64,000 bases of DNA from Parafrankia irregularis (GCF_001536285.1 NZ_FAOZ01000007.1:75360-139359); one strand, 5' to 3'; shown: positions 1 through 9,884, numbered from the stretch's first letter. The notes: generated by a model from the letters alone, not told the origin. Made by a program: numbers and translations.

Positions 1-1
1 C

Positions 2-2956
2 GGGCTCGAGCAGCAGCCGGCCTTCGCCCGCCTGCTGCTGGTCACCGATGACCTCACCGCTCCCGGTGACCTGCTCCAGGCCGCCTACGACTGTGCGCAT
101 GCGGGCATCACCGTCGACGTGGTCGTCCTCGACGGATCGCCGCGTGCTGCCGAGCTGGCCGAAGTGATCGTCAAGGTCACCGGCGGAACCTGGGAGGCGG
201 CCCCGGGGGAGGAGGACCTCGGCCGCGCCATCTCCGCGGCCGGCCGCCGTGTCGCCCAGCAGTCGCTGCAGCGCGAAGCGGGCCCGGCCGGCGCGGTGCC
301 AGGGCAGGCGCTGCCCAGCCCCACCGCACGGGCGTCGCGCCCGGATGCCCAGGCGGCGGTGGTCCAGCCGGATCCGGATCCGCAGCCCGAACCGCCGCTG
401 GAACCACAGCCGAAGTCGGGTCCGCGGCCGGAGCTGGAGCTGGAGCCGGAACCGCAGCTGGAGCCGGAACCGCAGTCGCGGCCGGAGTCGGCTCCGGCCG
501 CCGGGGAGTTCGTCGTCCGGCAGCCTGCCGCTGTCTCGGTCACCGGCTGGTATCCGGTCCTGGTCACCGTGCCGCCGGCGGCCGACGGGATCGCGTCCGG
601 TACCTGGATCGAGATCGTTCCCAGCGCGTCCGGCCTGCGGTTCCGTCCCGCTCGCCGCGTTGTCGAGTGGGAGGGCACCGCGCAGACCGCGTCGTTCGAG
701 GTCGCCGCGACGGCGGGTGGTGACGCGCGGCAACGGCGTATCGGGCAGGTGGAGGTCAGCGTGGGCGGGCTGCCGATCGCGCAGCTTCCGCTGGATCTCA
801 CGGTCGAGGACAGCGAGGTGGCGGATTCCGCCGCGGCCGGCGAGCCGGCGGTGTCGTCGGGGCTGCCGCAGGTCGTCGTCCGGTCGGGCGCGATGTTCCG
901 TGAAGTGTACGGATCGTATGCGTCGAGTGATGCCGAGATCGTGCGCCGCTTCCGCGAGAACTATCAGAGCCTGGGTATCACGCTCTTCCTCGACGGGTTC
1001 GACACGCCTGGTCCCCGGGAATGGAAGCCCGAGCTCGAAGCCGCCATCGAACGTGCTGATCTGTTCGGGCTTTTCTGGTCGGAGGCCAGCGCGGTGTCCG
1101 GCTATGTGGAGACCGAATGGCGCCGCGCGCTGGAGGTCGCGGGCTCCCGGGGTTCCCTCGACGCCTTCGTCTGCCCGATGAGCTGGACCCCGTCGGTGCC
1201 CGCCCCGCCGCCGCCGCTGGCCGAGCTTCGGCTGCGCCGGATGGATCCCTGGTCGTCCGCGCTGGTGGCGCGCCAGGGCCTGCGGCGCGAGTCCGGCGAG
1301 GCGGTGAGCGGCGAGGGTGAGGCCGGGGAGTTCGGTGTGGCGACAGGGGTCGATCTCGCGGAGTTCGGAGTGGCCGCGGGTTCCGAGCCGGAGGAGTTCG
1401 GGATGGAGACCGGTCCCGAGCTGGGCGATCTCGGTGTGGCCGCGGGTTCCGAGCCGGCGCAGCCAGGCCGGCCCGTCGGGGCCTCGGAGCAGACCGAGGT
1501 GCCCACCGCGGCCGAACCCGCCGGTTCCGGTCCTGTTGCTGGCCTTGGTCCCGTTGCTGGTTCCGGTCCCGCTGCGGGTTTCGGTCCCATGGCCGGATCT
1601 GGGCCCGCCGCCGGTCCACCGCCGGTGGGGCCTCGGCGTGTCGACGTCACCTTCCCGGTCTTCACGCTGGTGCCGACGCTGGCGAACGGCAACGTGGAAC
1701 GGATCGGGGAGTCGCTGCGCACGATCGTCCCGTTCCTGGAGGACCTCACCGGCCTGCGGTACTACCCGCCGCCGACCTACGTCACGGATGACACGACGGC
1801 CACCCGCCTGCGCCGCACCTGTGAACCGGACGCGCGTTTCCTGGCGGAGGAACAGGCCGGCGAGGTCGCGCCCGGGGTCCTCGATGCCGGTGAGGAGGAG
1901 CTGGTCGAACGGGTCCGTGAGCTCCTGCTGACGTTCGGGGCCCATGTCGTCGACGTCGGCCCCGACACCGATCTCGTGCATGTGCGGCGGGAGGCGATGG
2001 GCGGGTTCGTCCGCAACATCCGTCGTGCGCTGGCGGGGCGCCCGACCCGGCTCGACGACGACTCGGCCGTGCCGCCCGGCTTCCCGGAGCCGCCCATGAT
2101 CTGGCGGCAGCGCTGCGCCGAGGACTTCCCCAGCTTCGCCGGCCTCTACTGCGAGCTGGTCATCCGGTACGTCGACCGGCACGTCCGCGCGCGGTCCCGC
2201 AACCGCATCGACCCGCAGGTGCGGGCGAGGCTGGTGGCGGAGCTGGGTCCGCGTGCCGCGGCGGCGATCGAGCGGTCGGTGGGCGGTGTCGTCGCCGAAC
2301 CGCCGGTCGACCTCGAGTTCCGGGCCGGGCTCGCCGAGGCCCTGGACGAGCTGCGTGCCCTGGTCGGCGCCCGGGAACAGGTCGTCTCCGACTATCTGAG
2401 CTCGGGCGCGAACACCTTCGGCGTGTTCCGGTTCTCCGGTGGCGCGGGGCGGTTCGGCCGGTCCGGCATGCTGGTGCCGACCTCCGCGCCGGCGGTGCTC
2501 ATCGGCGCCGGGGCGCTGACCAAGGTCGCGGCGGCGCTGCGGGGCGACGCGGTGCTCGACGAGCCGATCTGGGAGCGGGCCGCCGAGTTCTGCGAGCTCG
2601 CGCTGCTGCACGACCACGCCCATGCGGCGATCGCGACCGGCCTCGACGAACACGGCGCCCGTGCCGCCGCGGTCGGGACGTCGGTCTGGTCTACCGGCAC
2701 CGGCCTGAACGAGGCGATCGCGACCTGGGCGCAGCTGCACTTCTACCGGGACGATCCGCGGATGGCCCGCGAATGCGTCCACTACATCCGGTCCGGCCCG
2801 GCGCGCTCCTGGCCCTACCGCGGCGCGGACGTCCTGGAGGAGCGCTACCAGGCGGAGGGAATCGAGGCCGTGCGCGGCCTGGTCCGCCGGCTGCGTTCCT
2901 CGCCGGAGGAGGCGCAGGCCGAGTTCGACCTGCTCGCGGCACGTCACCACAGCTGA
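2..2956 (+). CDS. TIR domain protein with VWA-like start and metallopeptidase-like C-terminus (5' partial)
   Basis: The frame is open to the first bases of the window, so the gene begins upstream and the ATG at 119 is probably internal. The first 60 codons (strand pattern LLLVTDD, then a helix and VVVLDGS) look like the end of a VWA-type fold. A Pro/Glu-rich linker (about 360-500) follows. A TIR domain lies at about 893-1270 (SYASSD, LFLDGFD, ADLFGLFWS, YVETEWRRALE, the last at the position of the usual catalytic Glu segment). Then comes a Gly/Pro/Glu-rich repeat linker (1310-1620). The C-terminal domain carries HDHAH at 2609-2623 and NEAIATW about 30 residues later, spaced like the HExxH...E ligands of gluzincin metallopeptidases but with Asp replacing the Glu. 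TIR domains are known NADases or signalling modules. The fusion suggests a conflict or stress-response effector, which is inference. Confidence 0.7.
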   Translation, partial: GLEQQPAFARLLLVTDDLTAPGDLLQAAYDCAHAGITVDVVVLDGSPRAAELAEVIVKVTGGTWEAAPGEEDLGRAISAAGRRVAQQSLQREAGPAGAVPGQALPSPTARASRPDAQAAVVQPDPDPQPEPPLEPQPKSGPRPELELEPEPQLEPEPQSRPESAPAAGEFVVRQPAAVSVTGWYPVLVTVPPAADGIASGTWIEIVPSASGLRFRPARRVVEWEGTAQTASFEVAATAGGDARQRRIGQVEVSVGGLPIAQLPLDLTVEDSEVADSAAAGEPAVSSGLPQVVVRSGAMFREVYGSYASSDAEIVRRFRENYQSLGITLFLDGFDTPGPREWKPELEAAIERADLFGLFWSEASAVSGYVETEWRRALEVAGSRGSLDAFVCPMSWTPSVPAPPPPLAELRLRRMDPWSSALVARQGLRRESGEAVSGEGEAGEFGVATGVDLAEFGVAAGSEPEEFGMETGPELGDLGVAAGSEPAQPGRPVGASEQTEVPTAAEPAGSGPVAGLGPVAGSGPAAGFGPMAGSGPAAGPPPVGPRRVDVTFPVFTLVPTLANGNVERIGESLRTIVPFLEDLTGLRYYPPPTYVTDDTTATRLRRTCEPDARFLAEEQAGEVAPGVLDAGEEELVERVRELLLTFGAHVVDVGPDTDLVHVRREAMGGFVRNIRRALAGRPTRLDDDSAVPPGFPEPPMIWRQRCAEDFPSFAGLYCELVIRYVDRHVRARSRNRIDPQVRARLVAELGPRAAAAIERSVGGVVAEPPVDLEFRAGLAEALDELRALVGAREQVVSDYLSSGANTFGVFRFSGGAGRFGRSGMLVPTSAPAVLIGAGALTKVAAALRGDAVLDEPIWERAAEFCELALLHDHAHAAIATGLDEHGARAAAVGTSVWSTGTGLNEAIATWAQLHFYRDDPRMARECVHYIRSGPARSWPYRGADVLEERYQAEGIEAVRGLVRRLRSSPEEAQAEFDLLAARHHS

Positions 2957-2970
2957 GGCGCCGGCGTGCG

Positions 2971-3005
2971 GCCCGGCCCGGCCTGGCCTGGCCTGGCCTG
3001 GCCCG
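2971..3005. repeat. Short tandem repeat (gccYg)7
   Basis: Seven consecutive 5-base units of the form gcccg or gcctg fill the short gap between two convergent genes. It is simple-sequence DNA with no visible hairpin strong enough to call a terminator. Confidence 0.8.
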
Positions 3006-3008
3006 GGA

Positions 3009-3953
3009 TTACGGGGTGCCGGTGCCCAGCCGGGGCGATACTCCCCAGGAGCCGCCGAACGACTCGCCGGGTTCCAGCACCCGCAGCCCGTCCCCGCTGT
3101 TGAAGGCGTTCGCCGGGCAGGTCATCGGCTCGACGGCGATGCTGCGCCGCGCCTGCCCGGGGCCGAACGAGTCGCCGGTGAACAGCTGCAGGTAGGGCCA
3201 GGTCTCGTCCTGCCAGACGGTGAGCGCGCCGCCGGCCGCGGCGAGTGTGACGACGGCCCGGCCCTGGGCGTCGCGGGTCAGGTCGGTGAAGCAGGTGTCG
3301 AGCGCGAGGTCTCCGAGCGGGCGGGGTTCGCGCAGGTCGAACGGGCCTCCGGCGACCTTCTCGGTGCCGACGGGAAGGAGGCGTCCGTCGACGAGCAGGC
3401 GGGTCTCGGCGGGCACGGCGACCGTCAGGTCGTCGACCATCACCGGGGCCCCGTCCGCTCCGGGGAGGACGAAGTACGGGTGCGCGCCCAGGCCGACCGG
3501 CGCCGCCTGCGCACCCAGGTTCGTCGCGGTGACGGTGACGGTCAGCCCGTCGTCGGCCAGTCGGTAGAGCGCTGAGAACGCGACGGTGAACGGGTAGCCG
3601 GACTGGGCCCGCAGGATGACGTCGGCGCGGGCTGCGTTCACGTCGAGGCGTTCGAGGCCCCACCCGAGCCAGCGGGTCAGGCCGTGACTTGCGTTGTTCA
3701 GCGCGACCTCGTTCACGGGCAGCTGGTGCTCGGTCCCGCGGAAGGTGTAGCGGCCGCCGTCGACGCGGTTCGGCCAGGGCAGCAGCAGCTGGCCGCGCCC
3801 GCGGCTGGCCATGGCGTCGGCCCCGTACCCGTCGAGGACCGCGAACCCTCCGACGCGGTAGTCGCGCAGGCCCCCGCCCACCTCGGTGATCACCACCCGG
3901 CTGTCGCCGTGTTCCAGCTCAATCTGCCGCCCGGACGGTGCGGTCGTCTCCAT
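3009..3953 (-). CDS. Aldose 1-epimerase family protein
   Basis: Predicted cytosolic mutarotase interconverting alpha and beta anomers of aldoses such as galactose or glucose. The 314-residue length fits the family. Family motifs visible are LLPWPNR near residue 60, the NNASHGL segment near residue 88 with the conserved His, GAHPYF near residue 160 with the second active-site His, and a Glu in SIAVEPMTCPANAF near residue 275 at the place of the catalytic base. The ATG at 3953 follows GAGGA at a good distance. It converges on the TIR gene and stands alone, so no sugar pathway context is visible. Confidence 0.9.
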   Translation of the reverse strand: METTAPSGRQIELEHGDSRVVITEVGGGLRDYRVGGFAVLDGYGADAMASRGRGQLLLPWPNRVDGGRYTFRGTEHQLPVNEVALNNASHGLTRWLGWGLERLDVNAARADVILRAQSGYPFTVAFSALYRLADDGLTVTVTATNLGAQAAPVGLGAHPYFVLPGADGAPVMVDDLTVAVPAETRLLVDGRLLPVGTEKVAGGPFDLREPRPLGDLALDTCFTDLTRDAQGRAVVTLAAAGGALTVWQDETWPYLQLFTGDSFGPGQARRSIAVEPMTCPANAFNSGDGLRVLEPGESFGGSWGVSPRLGTGTP

Positions 3954-4475
3954 CGCGCGTCCTCGATTCTCGGTGCCGTCAGACCGTCGCCATCGTCAAA
4001 CCGTCGTCATCATCGCCGCCACGGCCGCCGTGGCGGTAGCCGGGTGGCCCTTACCCGGAATTCCGGCGTCCCCGCGATGACCGCGGCGGTGATGCGCCGG
4101 TGCGGTGGTGATGACGTGATGCGGGGTGATGCCGTGATGAGAGGTGGTGCAGTGGCACGACGCCGTCCGCGATGGCGCTGCGGTGGTGGGAAATCGTGCG
4201 GTCGGCGGCAGGTGGGGCGTATCACTGGCTGGTTCCGGATGGGCCTCTGGCGGGCTCGCGTCGCCGCCGATGCCCTGAGTGGGAATTACGGCGGCGACTC
4301 CGGACACCCCTCGCGACCGGCCATACGAAGAGCACCTTGGGGGAGTTTGACGGCGTTTCCGGTGTTGGTGCGATCTGGTCACCGGCAAAGGGTGAGAAAA
4401 GGTAGTACGCGGACCATTGCCGCCGCCCCCACCAAAGGCGGAAAGGGGGTCATTTTTCCGTTCTAGGGTGTTCGA
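3954..4475. other. Intergenic region, 522 bp, between divergent genes
   Basis: No convincing gene. Bases 4075-4160 are a degenerate run of GTGATG-like units. The last 60 bases before the MMPL start contain a short T-rich patch (catttttccgttctag) that may hold its promoter. The open frames here have no recognisable protein content. Confidence 0.5.
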
Positions 4476-6965
4476 ATGACCGACAGGCCCGAGAAACTTG
4501 CCGGGGTCGTGGGGATTCTCGCGCGTTCCTGCTCCCGTCATCGCTGGCTTGTCCTGGCGGCATGGCTGGTCGCGTTCGTGCCCGCCGTGCAGCACATCCG
4601 CGAGGGCGGCGCCCGGTATGCCCAGGAGGTCGCGCCCGTGGGCTCCGAGTCCGCGCGGGCGATGGACGGTGTCGCGCGGGCGTCGCCAGGCGGACAGCTG
4701 CCGGACGTCGAGACGATCGTGATCCGTGCGCGCCGCGGCACCGTCGACGCCGGGCGGGCCCGGGAACGGATCACCGCGCTGGTGGCGGAGATCGGGCGGC
4801 TTCGCGGCGTGACCCTGGTCGCGGACCCGGCCGGACCGCTCGGCGCGGCGACGGCCGGTGTGGACCCGGTCAGCGCGGACCGGCGCACGGCCCTGGTGTC
4901 CGTCCTGATGGCCGACGACGCGCTCACCCCGGACCTCGACGCGGTCCGCGCGGTGATCGCCGCCGCCCGGGCCTATGACGGCCCCGAGATCCAGGTCGAG
5001 ATGTCCGGCCCCGGTGCGACGATGATCGGTTCCGTCGACCTCTCGCCGGCACCGCTCGCCGTCGCCGCCTTCGCGATGATCGTCCTGCTGGGGGTGACCC
5101 TGCGGTCACGCCTGGGCGTCGTGGTCTGCCTGCTGCCCGCGGGGGTGTGCGCGGTGCAGGCCGTCGCGGTGACCGGCCGGCTGTCGCACACGGCGCAGCT
5201 GACCCCGTTCGCACCGGTGACCGCGGCTGTGCTCGCCTTCGGCACCTGCCTGGGCGGCACCGTGGTCGCCGTGCACCGGACCCAGTCGGCCCTGCTGCGC
5301 GGCCAGAACAGGGAGCAGGCCGCGGCGTCGGCGACGGCGGCCGCGGGGGCCGCGGTGGTCATCGGCGGCCTGGGGGTGAGCATCGCGCTGCTGGTCGTGG
5401 CGGGCCTGCTCCCGAACGAGTTCGGGGGCCTGGCCGTCGCCGCGGCCGCGGCCGTGATGATCGCCGTGCTGGCGCTGATCACGCTGCTGCCGGCCTTGCT
5501 CGCCACCGGCGGGGTCCGGCTGCTCGGCTGGGCCGAGCGGCACTACCTGGCCATGGCCGGCGCGGGCCTGGCCCGGCGGCCCGGCCTGCGGTCCTGGTGG
5601 GCGGCCCAGGTCGGGCGCTACCCGGCGCTGGTCGCGGTGGCCGTCGGTGTGGTCCTTATGGCCCTGGCCAACCAGACCGACGGGCTGCGTATCGGCGGCG
5701 GCGACGCGGGCACCGATCCGACGTCGATGACCACTCGCCGCGCCTACGATCTCGTGAGCGACGGCTTCTTCCCCGGCCTGAACGGCCCCGTCCTGGTGAC
5801 GGTCGACCGGGGCACGCCCGTCAACCCCGCCGACCGGATCGTGCAGCCGGCCCAGGTCGCGGCCGCGATCCGGGCGACCCCGGGGGTGCGGTCGGCCGGG
5901 ATCTCCCTGGACGACCCGACCCTCGGCCCGGCCGTCATCCGGATCCTGCCCGACGCCGGCCCGCGCACCACCGAGGCCAGCGACCTGGTCCGGCACCTGC
6001 GTGACGACGTGCTCCCCGGAACCCTCGGCGGCAGCATCACCGAGGCCGCGGTCGGCGGACCCACCGCGATGTTCGACGACTCGGCCGACGAGTTCCGTTC
6101 GACGCTGCCGCTGTTCCTGGCCGTGGTGCTGGTCGCCGTCGGTCTCATGGTGTTCGTCGCCTCCGGGCTGCCCGCACTCGCGGTTCTGCTGGGCGTGGCC
6201 GCGGTGCTCGCCGTGGTGGCCGCCGGCGGAATGCTCCGCCCCGTGTTCCAGGATGTCGACGCCGCCCGGCACCTCCATGTCATGACCAGCCCGGTCGAGC
6301 CGTTCGTCCTCATACCGGTGATGGTCTGCGTGTTCGGCCTGGCCCCGGTGATGAACCTGATCCTCTTCGCCCGCCTGCGCGAGGGCGGCGGTGGCGGCGC
6401 GGCGGAACCGTCGAAGGCAGGCGGGGGAGGCGGACTGCGGGGTGCGGCGCGGCTGCTCGCCCGCCGCCGTGACGGAGCACGCCCCGACCCGATCCGCGAC
6501 GGGCGCGACGCGATCCGGCGCGGCCACGCCGAACTCGGGCACGTGGTGCTCACGATGAACTTCGTGATGATGTTCATCTTCCTGTCCGTCGCCGCCCAGC
6601 CGCCCCGAACCCTCAAGATGCTCGGCGGGGGCCTGGCGATCGGGATCGCGGTGGACGCCCTTCTGGTGCGCGCCGCGATCCTGCCCGCCGCGGTGCACCT
6701 GGGGCAGCGCTGGCAGACCGACCGGGCGGCCCGCTCCCGGCAGTCCGCGGCCACCGGCAAGGAGTCCAAGGAGCCGAAGGATTCGAAGGAGTCCAAGGCC
6801 GCCTCGTCGGTGTCGTCGGCTTCGAGTGGTTCGGCCGCCGGTTCGGACACCGGGGGCGGCGGGAGTGCCGGGGGCGGCGGGAAGGCGTCGGGATCGGGGA
6901 CGTCGGGAGGCACCGGTAACGTCGGCGGCGAATTCCGGCAGTTCCTTCGCCGAGCCGGAATCTGA
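4476..6965 (+). CDS. MMPL/RND family transporter
   Basis: Large integral membrane protein of 829 residues resembling actinobacterial MMPL exporters, which move lipids or hydrophobic compounds by proton antiport. The order is a cytosolic N-terminus, a first membrane helix near residues 22-42, a large extracytoplasmic loop, a cluster of about five helices (residues 190-345), a further helix near 380, a second extracytoplasmic loop, and a second helix cluster from about 540 to 740. The C-terminal 90 residues are a low-complexity tail, first Lys/Ser/Glu-rich and then Gly/Ser-rich, which is unusual and probably cytosolic. ATG is preceded by an AGGGTG-like ribosome site. No accessory lipid biosynthesis genes are adjacent, so the substrate is unknown. 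Confidence 0.85.
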   Translation: MTDRPEKLAGVVGILARSCSRHRWLVLAAWLVAFVPAVQHIREGGARYAQEVAPVGSESARAMDGVARASPGGQLPDVETIVIRARRGTVDAGRARERITALVAEIGRLRGVTLVADPAGPLGAATAGVDPVSADRRTALVSVLMADDALTPDLDAVRAVIAAARAYDGPEIQVEMSGPGATMIGSVDLSPAPLAVAAFAMIVLLGVTLRSRLGVVVCLLPAGVCAVQAVAVTGRLSHTAQLTPFAPVTAAVLAFGTCLGGTVVAVHRTQSALLRGQNREQAAASATAAAGAAVVIGGLGVSIALLVVAGLLPNEFGGLAVAAAAAVMIAVLALITLLPALLATGGVRLLGWAERHYLAMAGAGLARRPGLRSWWAAQVGRYPALVAVAVGVVLMALANQTDGLRIGGGDAGTDPTSMTTRRAYDLVSDGFFPGLNGPVLVTVDRGTPVNPADRIVQPAQVAAAIRATPGVRSAGISLDDPTLGPAVIRILPDAGPRTTEASDLVRHLRDDVLPGTLGGSITEAAVGGPTAMFDDSADEFRSTLPLFLAVVLVAVGLMVFVASGLPALAVLLGVAAVLAVVAAGGMLRPVFQDVDAARHLHVMTSPVEPFVLIPVMVCVFGLAPVMNLILFARLREGGGGGAAEPSKAGGGGGLRGAARLLARRRDGARPDPIRDGRDAIRRGHAELGHVVLTMNFVMMFIFLSVAAQPPRTLKMLGGGLAIGIAVDALLVRAAILPAAVHLGQRWQTDRAARSRQSAATGKESKEPKDSKESKAASSVSSASSGSAAGSDTGGGGSAGGGGKASGSGTSGGTGNVGGEFRQFLRRAGI

Positions 6966-7085
6966 CCTATTTCCCTCGCCGGTGAATTTCGCCGTGACCG
7001 GGGCTGAACGGCTCGGCCCGGCGATCTCTCCGGTTCTCGGTGATACTCCTCGCGTACTCGTCGTCCTACCGAGGGGGATTCATCG

Positions 7086-8303
7086 ATGGCGGGCAAGGAT
7101 CTGGGGAAGATGAAGCAGGCGATGGGCCCGGTCGGGCTCGTCATCCCCGCCGACGCGCGCGCCGGTGTGGTGGCGCCGAAGCCCGACGCCGTCTGGAAGT
7201 TCCGGGACGGATCGGCTCGTGTCTGGTACGGAAAGGGCAACAACGGCATTGTCCGTCCCGTACTGCTGGCGGACGGTTTCAACATGGGGCCCACGGACTT
7301 CGACTGGCTCTGGGAGGGCCTCGACAGCGACCCCTACCGTTTCATCACGCAGCTGCGTGACCGCCAGCGGGACGTCGTGCTCATCGGATTCAACGAGCGC
7401 AGCGAATCCATTCTCGTCAACGCGGACGTCGTGAAAGAGACGATCATGCGCGCGATCGCCGAGCGCATGGGTGACGAGCGTCTGGTCGTCGGTGGCTTCA
7501 GCATGGGCGGGCTGGTCACCCGCCTCGCGCTGGCGCAGCTGGAGACACAGCGGATAGATCACCAGACCGGCGTGTACCTGTCGTTCGACAGCCCGCACCG
7601 CGGTGCGTCCGTCCCGATCGCGCTGCAGGCGATCGCGCATCACCTGGCTCCGGTCGACGACACCCTGGCCCGGCAGATCAACAGCCCGGCGTCGCGGGAG
7701 CTGCTCTGGCGGCACCTGGAGACCGTCGACGGCACGCCGCGAGTCGATCCGGCTCGCAAGAAGTTCCTGGAGGCCCTGGAGCGGGCCGGTGGCTGGCCCC
7801 GGATTCCGCGCCTGATCGGCGTCGCGAACGGGGTGGGCGACGGGCGGCACAACGGCATCGCCCCCGGCGTCGAGGCCCTGCGCAGCAGCGGCCCGTACCT
7901 GACGGACACCGTCCTCTACACCCAGGCGGGCGGGCGCGACCGCCTCGTCGCCGACCTGCGCGGCCTGCTCGGCGAGCGGAAGATCACCACGAACGACTTC
8001 CCCGACATCGACGGTGCTCCGGGCGGCACCCTCGACTCGTTCGGCATCCTCGCCGACGCGCTCAAGGAGATCGGGGAGGGCCTGGACGTGGCCCACCGCA
8101 CCGCGTGCTTCGTCCCGTCGGTCAGCGCTGTCTCGGTGCGCGGCGTCGAGACGAACGACGACCTCTACGTCGACATCAACGCGCTGCCGCCGGAGCAGTC
8201 CGACCTCGACGACTTCCTCTGTTCGTCCCGTCCGACCCCGCACACCGCCATGACCGAGGAGCTCGGTCAGTGGATCGTCGACCGCGTCGCCATGTCCAGA
8301 TGA
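7086..8303 (+). CDS. Alpha/beta hydrolase, lipase or esterase-like
   Basis: A 405-residue protein with a nucleophile-elbow motif GFSMGG near residue 138, a strand VVLIGFNE before it, and FDSPHRGASVP after it, which is typical of lipase or PGAP1-like alpha/beta hydrolases. The probable catalytic His is in the last 30 residues (TPHTAMTEE). There is no signal peptide, so a cytosolic role is likely. The start follows GAGGGGG by a few bases. It lies 120 bp after the MMPL transporter on the same strand, so co-transcription is possible. A strong hairpin follows at 8339. The substrate is not inferable. Confidence 0.75.
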   Translation: MAGKDLGKMKQAMGPVGLVIPADARAGVVAPKPDAVWKFRDGSARVWYGKGNNGIVRPVLLADGFNMGPTDFDWLWEGLDSDPYRFITQLRDRQRDVVLIGFNERSESILVNADVVKETIMRAIAERMGDERLVVGGFSMGGLVTRLALAQLETQRIDHQTGVYLSFDSPHRGASVPIALQAIAHHLAPVDDTLARQINSPASRELLWRHLETVDGTPRVDPARKKFLEALERAGGWPRIPRLIGVANGVGDGRHNGIAPGVEALRSSGPYLTDTVLYTQAGGRDRLVADLRGLLGERKITTNDFPDIDGAPGGTLDSFGILADALKEIGEGLDVAHRTACFVPSVSAVSVRGVETNDDLYVDINALPPEQSDLDDFLCSSRPTPHTAMTEELGQWIVDRVAMSR

Positions 8304-8306
8304 TCG

Positions 8307-8336
8307 ACTGACTGCCGATGAACTGACTGCCGATGA
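8307..8336. repeat. 15-bp direct duplication after the hydrolase stop
   Basis: The unit actgactgccgatga occurs twice in tandem right behind the hydrolase stop codon. It looks like a replication-slippage duplication. Confidence 0.8.
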
Positions 8337-8338
8337 AC

Positions 8339-8383
8339 GGTGCGTGGGCGGGACCGGGGTGCCACCCCGCCCGTCCACGCACC
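8339..8383. terminator. Strong hairpin, probable terminator
   Basis: Outer arms GGTGCGTGG and CCACGCACC pair perfectly, followed inward by CGGG/CCCG and CGGGGT/ACCCCG with small mismatches. There is no U-tract, as is common in actinomycetes. It separates the hydrolase gene from the nuclease operon. Confidence 0.6.
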
Positions 8384-8558
8384 GCCGTGCCCGCGATCCG
8401 TCCAGGCGGCGGTCCGGGGCCCGGTCCAGTCGGCTGCCAGGACAACTCTTTGACCGACATGCCGGCACAAGACTGGACGGACGTCCCCGTCGAAGGCATC
8501 GTTTGCCGCGGTTGCTCCGCGGCGAGAGCCGCCACGACGGGAGGGGCGCGGGAGGCCA

Positions 8559-9884
8559 GTGCAGAACCGGACCGAGGACCGGACCGAGCAACGCCTGGAC
8601 CGCCTCCGTGGCCGCGCCCCGCGACGGCGTCACGACGCCCGCACCATCGCCGCGCTGACCCGTAACCCCGGCTGTGCCCGCCGGGCCGTGCTGGACGCCG
8701 CCGGGATCGACAAGGAGCTCCTGGCCCGCCAGATCGGTTTCGCGGCCCCCTTCGGCCAGTCCCCGTTCGCGATCGTCCGCGGCAACGTGTTCGAGGCGCG
8801 GGTCACCGCGGACGAGTGCGCCGCGCTGCTCACCCTGCTCGCGGAGTGCCTCGACTCCGGCTCCGCCTCCGACGCGGGGGCCGGCGTAGACGAGGCGACG
8901 TCCGGCGATGTGATCTACCTGGATCTGGGTGCGTCCGGTGCCGGCTCCGACGCGGAGGGTCCCGCACGGCGGCTGGAGCGCACCGAGGCGGTGCTGCGGT
9001 CCGAGGCGGTGCTGCGCTCCGAGGCCGCGTCCGGCGCCGGTGCGGGGTCGCGTGCCGAGGCGCCGCGGACGGTGCTGCTGGCGCATCCGCTGCTGCGGCT
9101 CGCCGTCGGCGGGCAGGACGTGTACCTCGAGCCCGATCTGCTGGTGATCCGCCCGGACGGACGGGCGCACGTGGTGGAGATCAAGTCCTTCGCCGTCGTC
9201 GACGGTCAGGCGGACGGGGAGAAGGTCGCCGCCGCGGCGGTGCAGGCCGCCGTCTACGTGCTGGCGCTGCGCCGGATGCTCGGCACGCCGGGGGCGGTCT
9301 CCCACGACGTCGTCCTGGTCTGCCCGAAGGACTTCTCGAACGTGCCCATGGCGACCCGGGTCGACGTCCGGCGCCAGTTGCTCGCGCTCGACCATCAGCT
9401 GGCCCGGCTGACCACGGTGCGGACCCTGCTGGACGCACTGCCGCCCGAGCTGACCTTCGATCTCGCACCGGCCGCGGACGGTGCCCCGAGCAGGCCCGCC
9501 GGGGAGCTCACCGAGGCGCTCGAACAGCTGCCGGCCCGCTACGCGCCGGACTGCCTGTCCGTCTGCGAGCTGGCGTTCCGCTGCCGGCAGGAGGCCGCGG
9601 GCCGCACCGCCGCGCTGGGCGCGAGCGTGCGTGAGGAACTCGGCGGCATCGACACCGTCGCCGAGGTCCTCGACCTCGCCGGCGGCACCCGGACACCGAC
9701 CGAGAGCCAGGCCGAGGCCGCCGCCTACCTCATGATCACGGCGCGGATGTACGCGGAGGGCCTGGCGGCCGCGCCGGCCCCGGGCCCGGCTCCGTCGCCG
9801 GCCCCGCTTCTGGCCCCAGCCCCGGCTCCGTCGCCGGCCCCGGTTGCCGCTGCGGCATCCGCTTCCGGTGGTGAGCGCGGGTGA
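8559..9884 (+). CDS. Cas4/RecB-like PD-(D/E)XK nuclease with iron-sulfur cysteines
   Basis: Protein of 441 residues with a PD-(D/E)XK core: Asp193 in a hydrophobic strand (EPDLLV), then Glu207-Ile-Lys209 (VVEIKS). A lone Cys39 near the N-terminus and three C-terminal cysteines (Cys332, Cys336, Cys342; C-x3-C-x5-C) reproduce the split four-cysteine layout of the iron-sulfur clusters in Cas4, AddB and Dna2-type nucleases. A Pro/Ala repeat tail ends the protein. The GTG start has GGGAGG just upstream. Its stop overlaps the next start (GTGA), the same arrangement as between genes two and three, so the three are translationally coupled. The helicase partner supports a DNA end-processing complex. 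The four Cys and the D...ExK are seen; activity is inferred. Confidence 0.75.
   Translation: MQNRTEDRTEQRLDRLRGRAPRRRHDARTIAALTRNPGCARRAVLDAAGIDKELLARQIGFAAPFGQSPFAIVRGNVFEARVTADECAALLTLLAECLDSGSASDAGAGVDEATSGDVIYLDLGASGAGSDAEGPARRLERTEAVLRSEAVLRSEAASGAGAGSRAEAPRTVLLAHPLLRLAVGGQDVYLEPDLLVIRPDGRAHVVEIKSFAVVDGQADGEKVAAAAVQAAVYVLALRRMLGTPGAVSHDVVLVCPKDFSNVPMATRVDVRRQLLALDHQLARLTTVRTLLDALPPELTFDLAPAADGAPSRPAGELTEALEQLPARYAPDCLSVCELAFRCRQEAAGRTAALGASVREELGGIDTVAEVLDLAGGTRTPTESQAEAAAYLMITARMYAEGLAAAPAPGPAPSPAPLLAPAPAPSPAPVAAAASASGGERG

Noticed and set aside
2971-3005. Possible CRISPR-like or iterative element
   Set aside because: It is a 5-base simple repeat without spacers. No array of repeats with unique spacers exists anywhere in the window.
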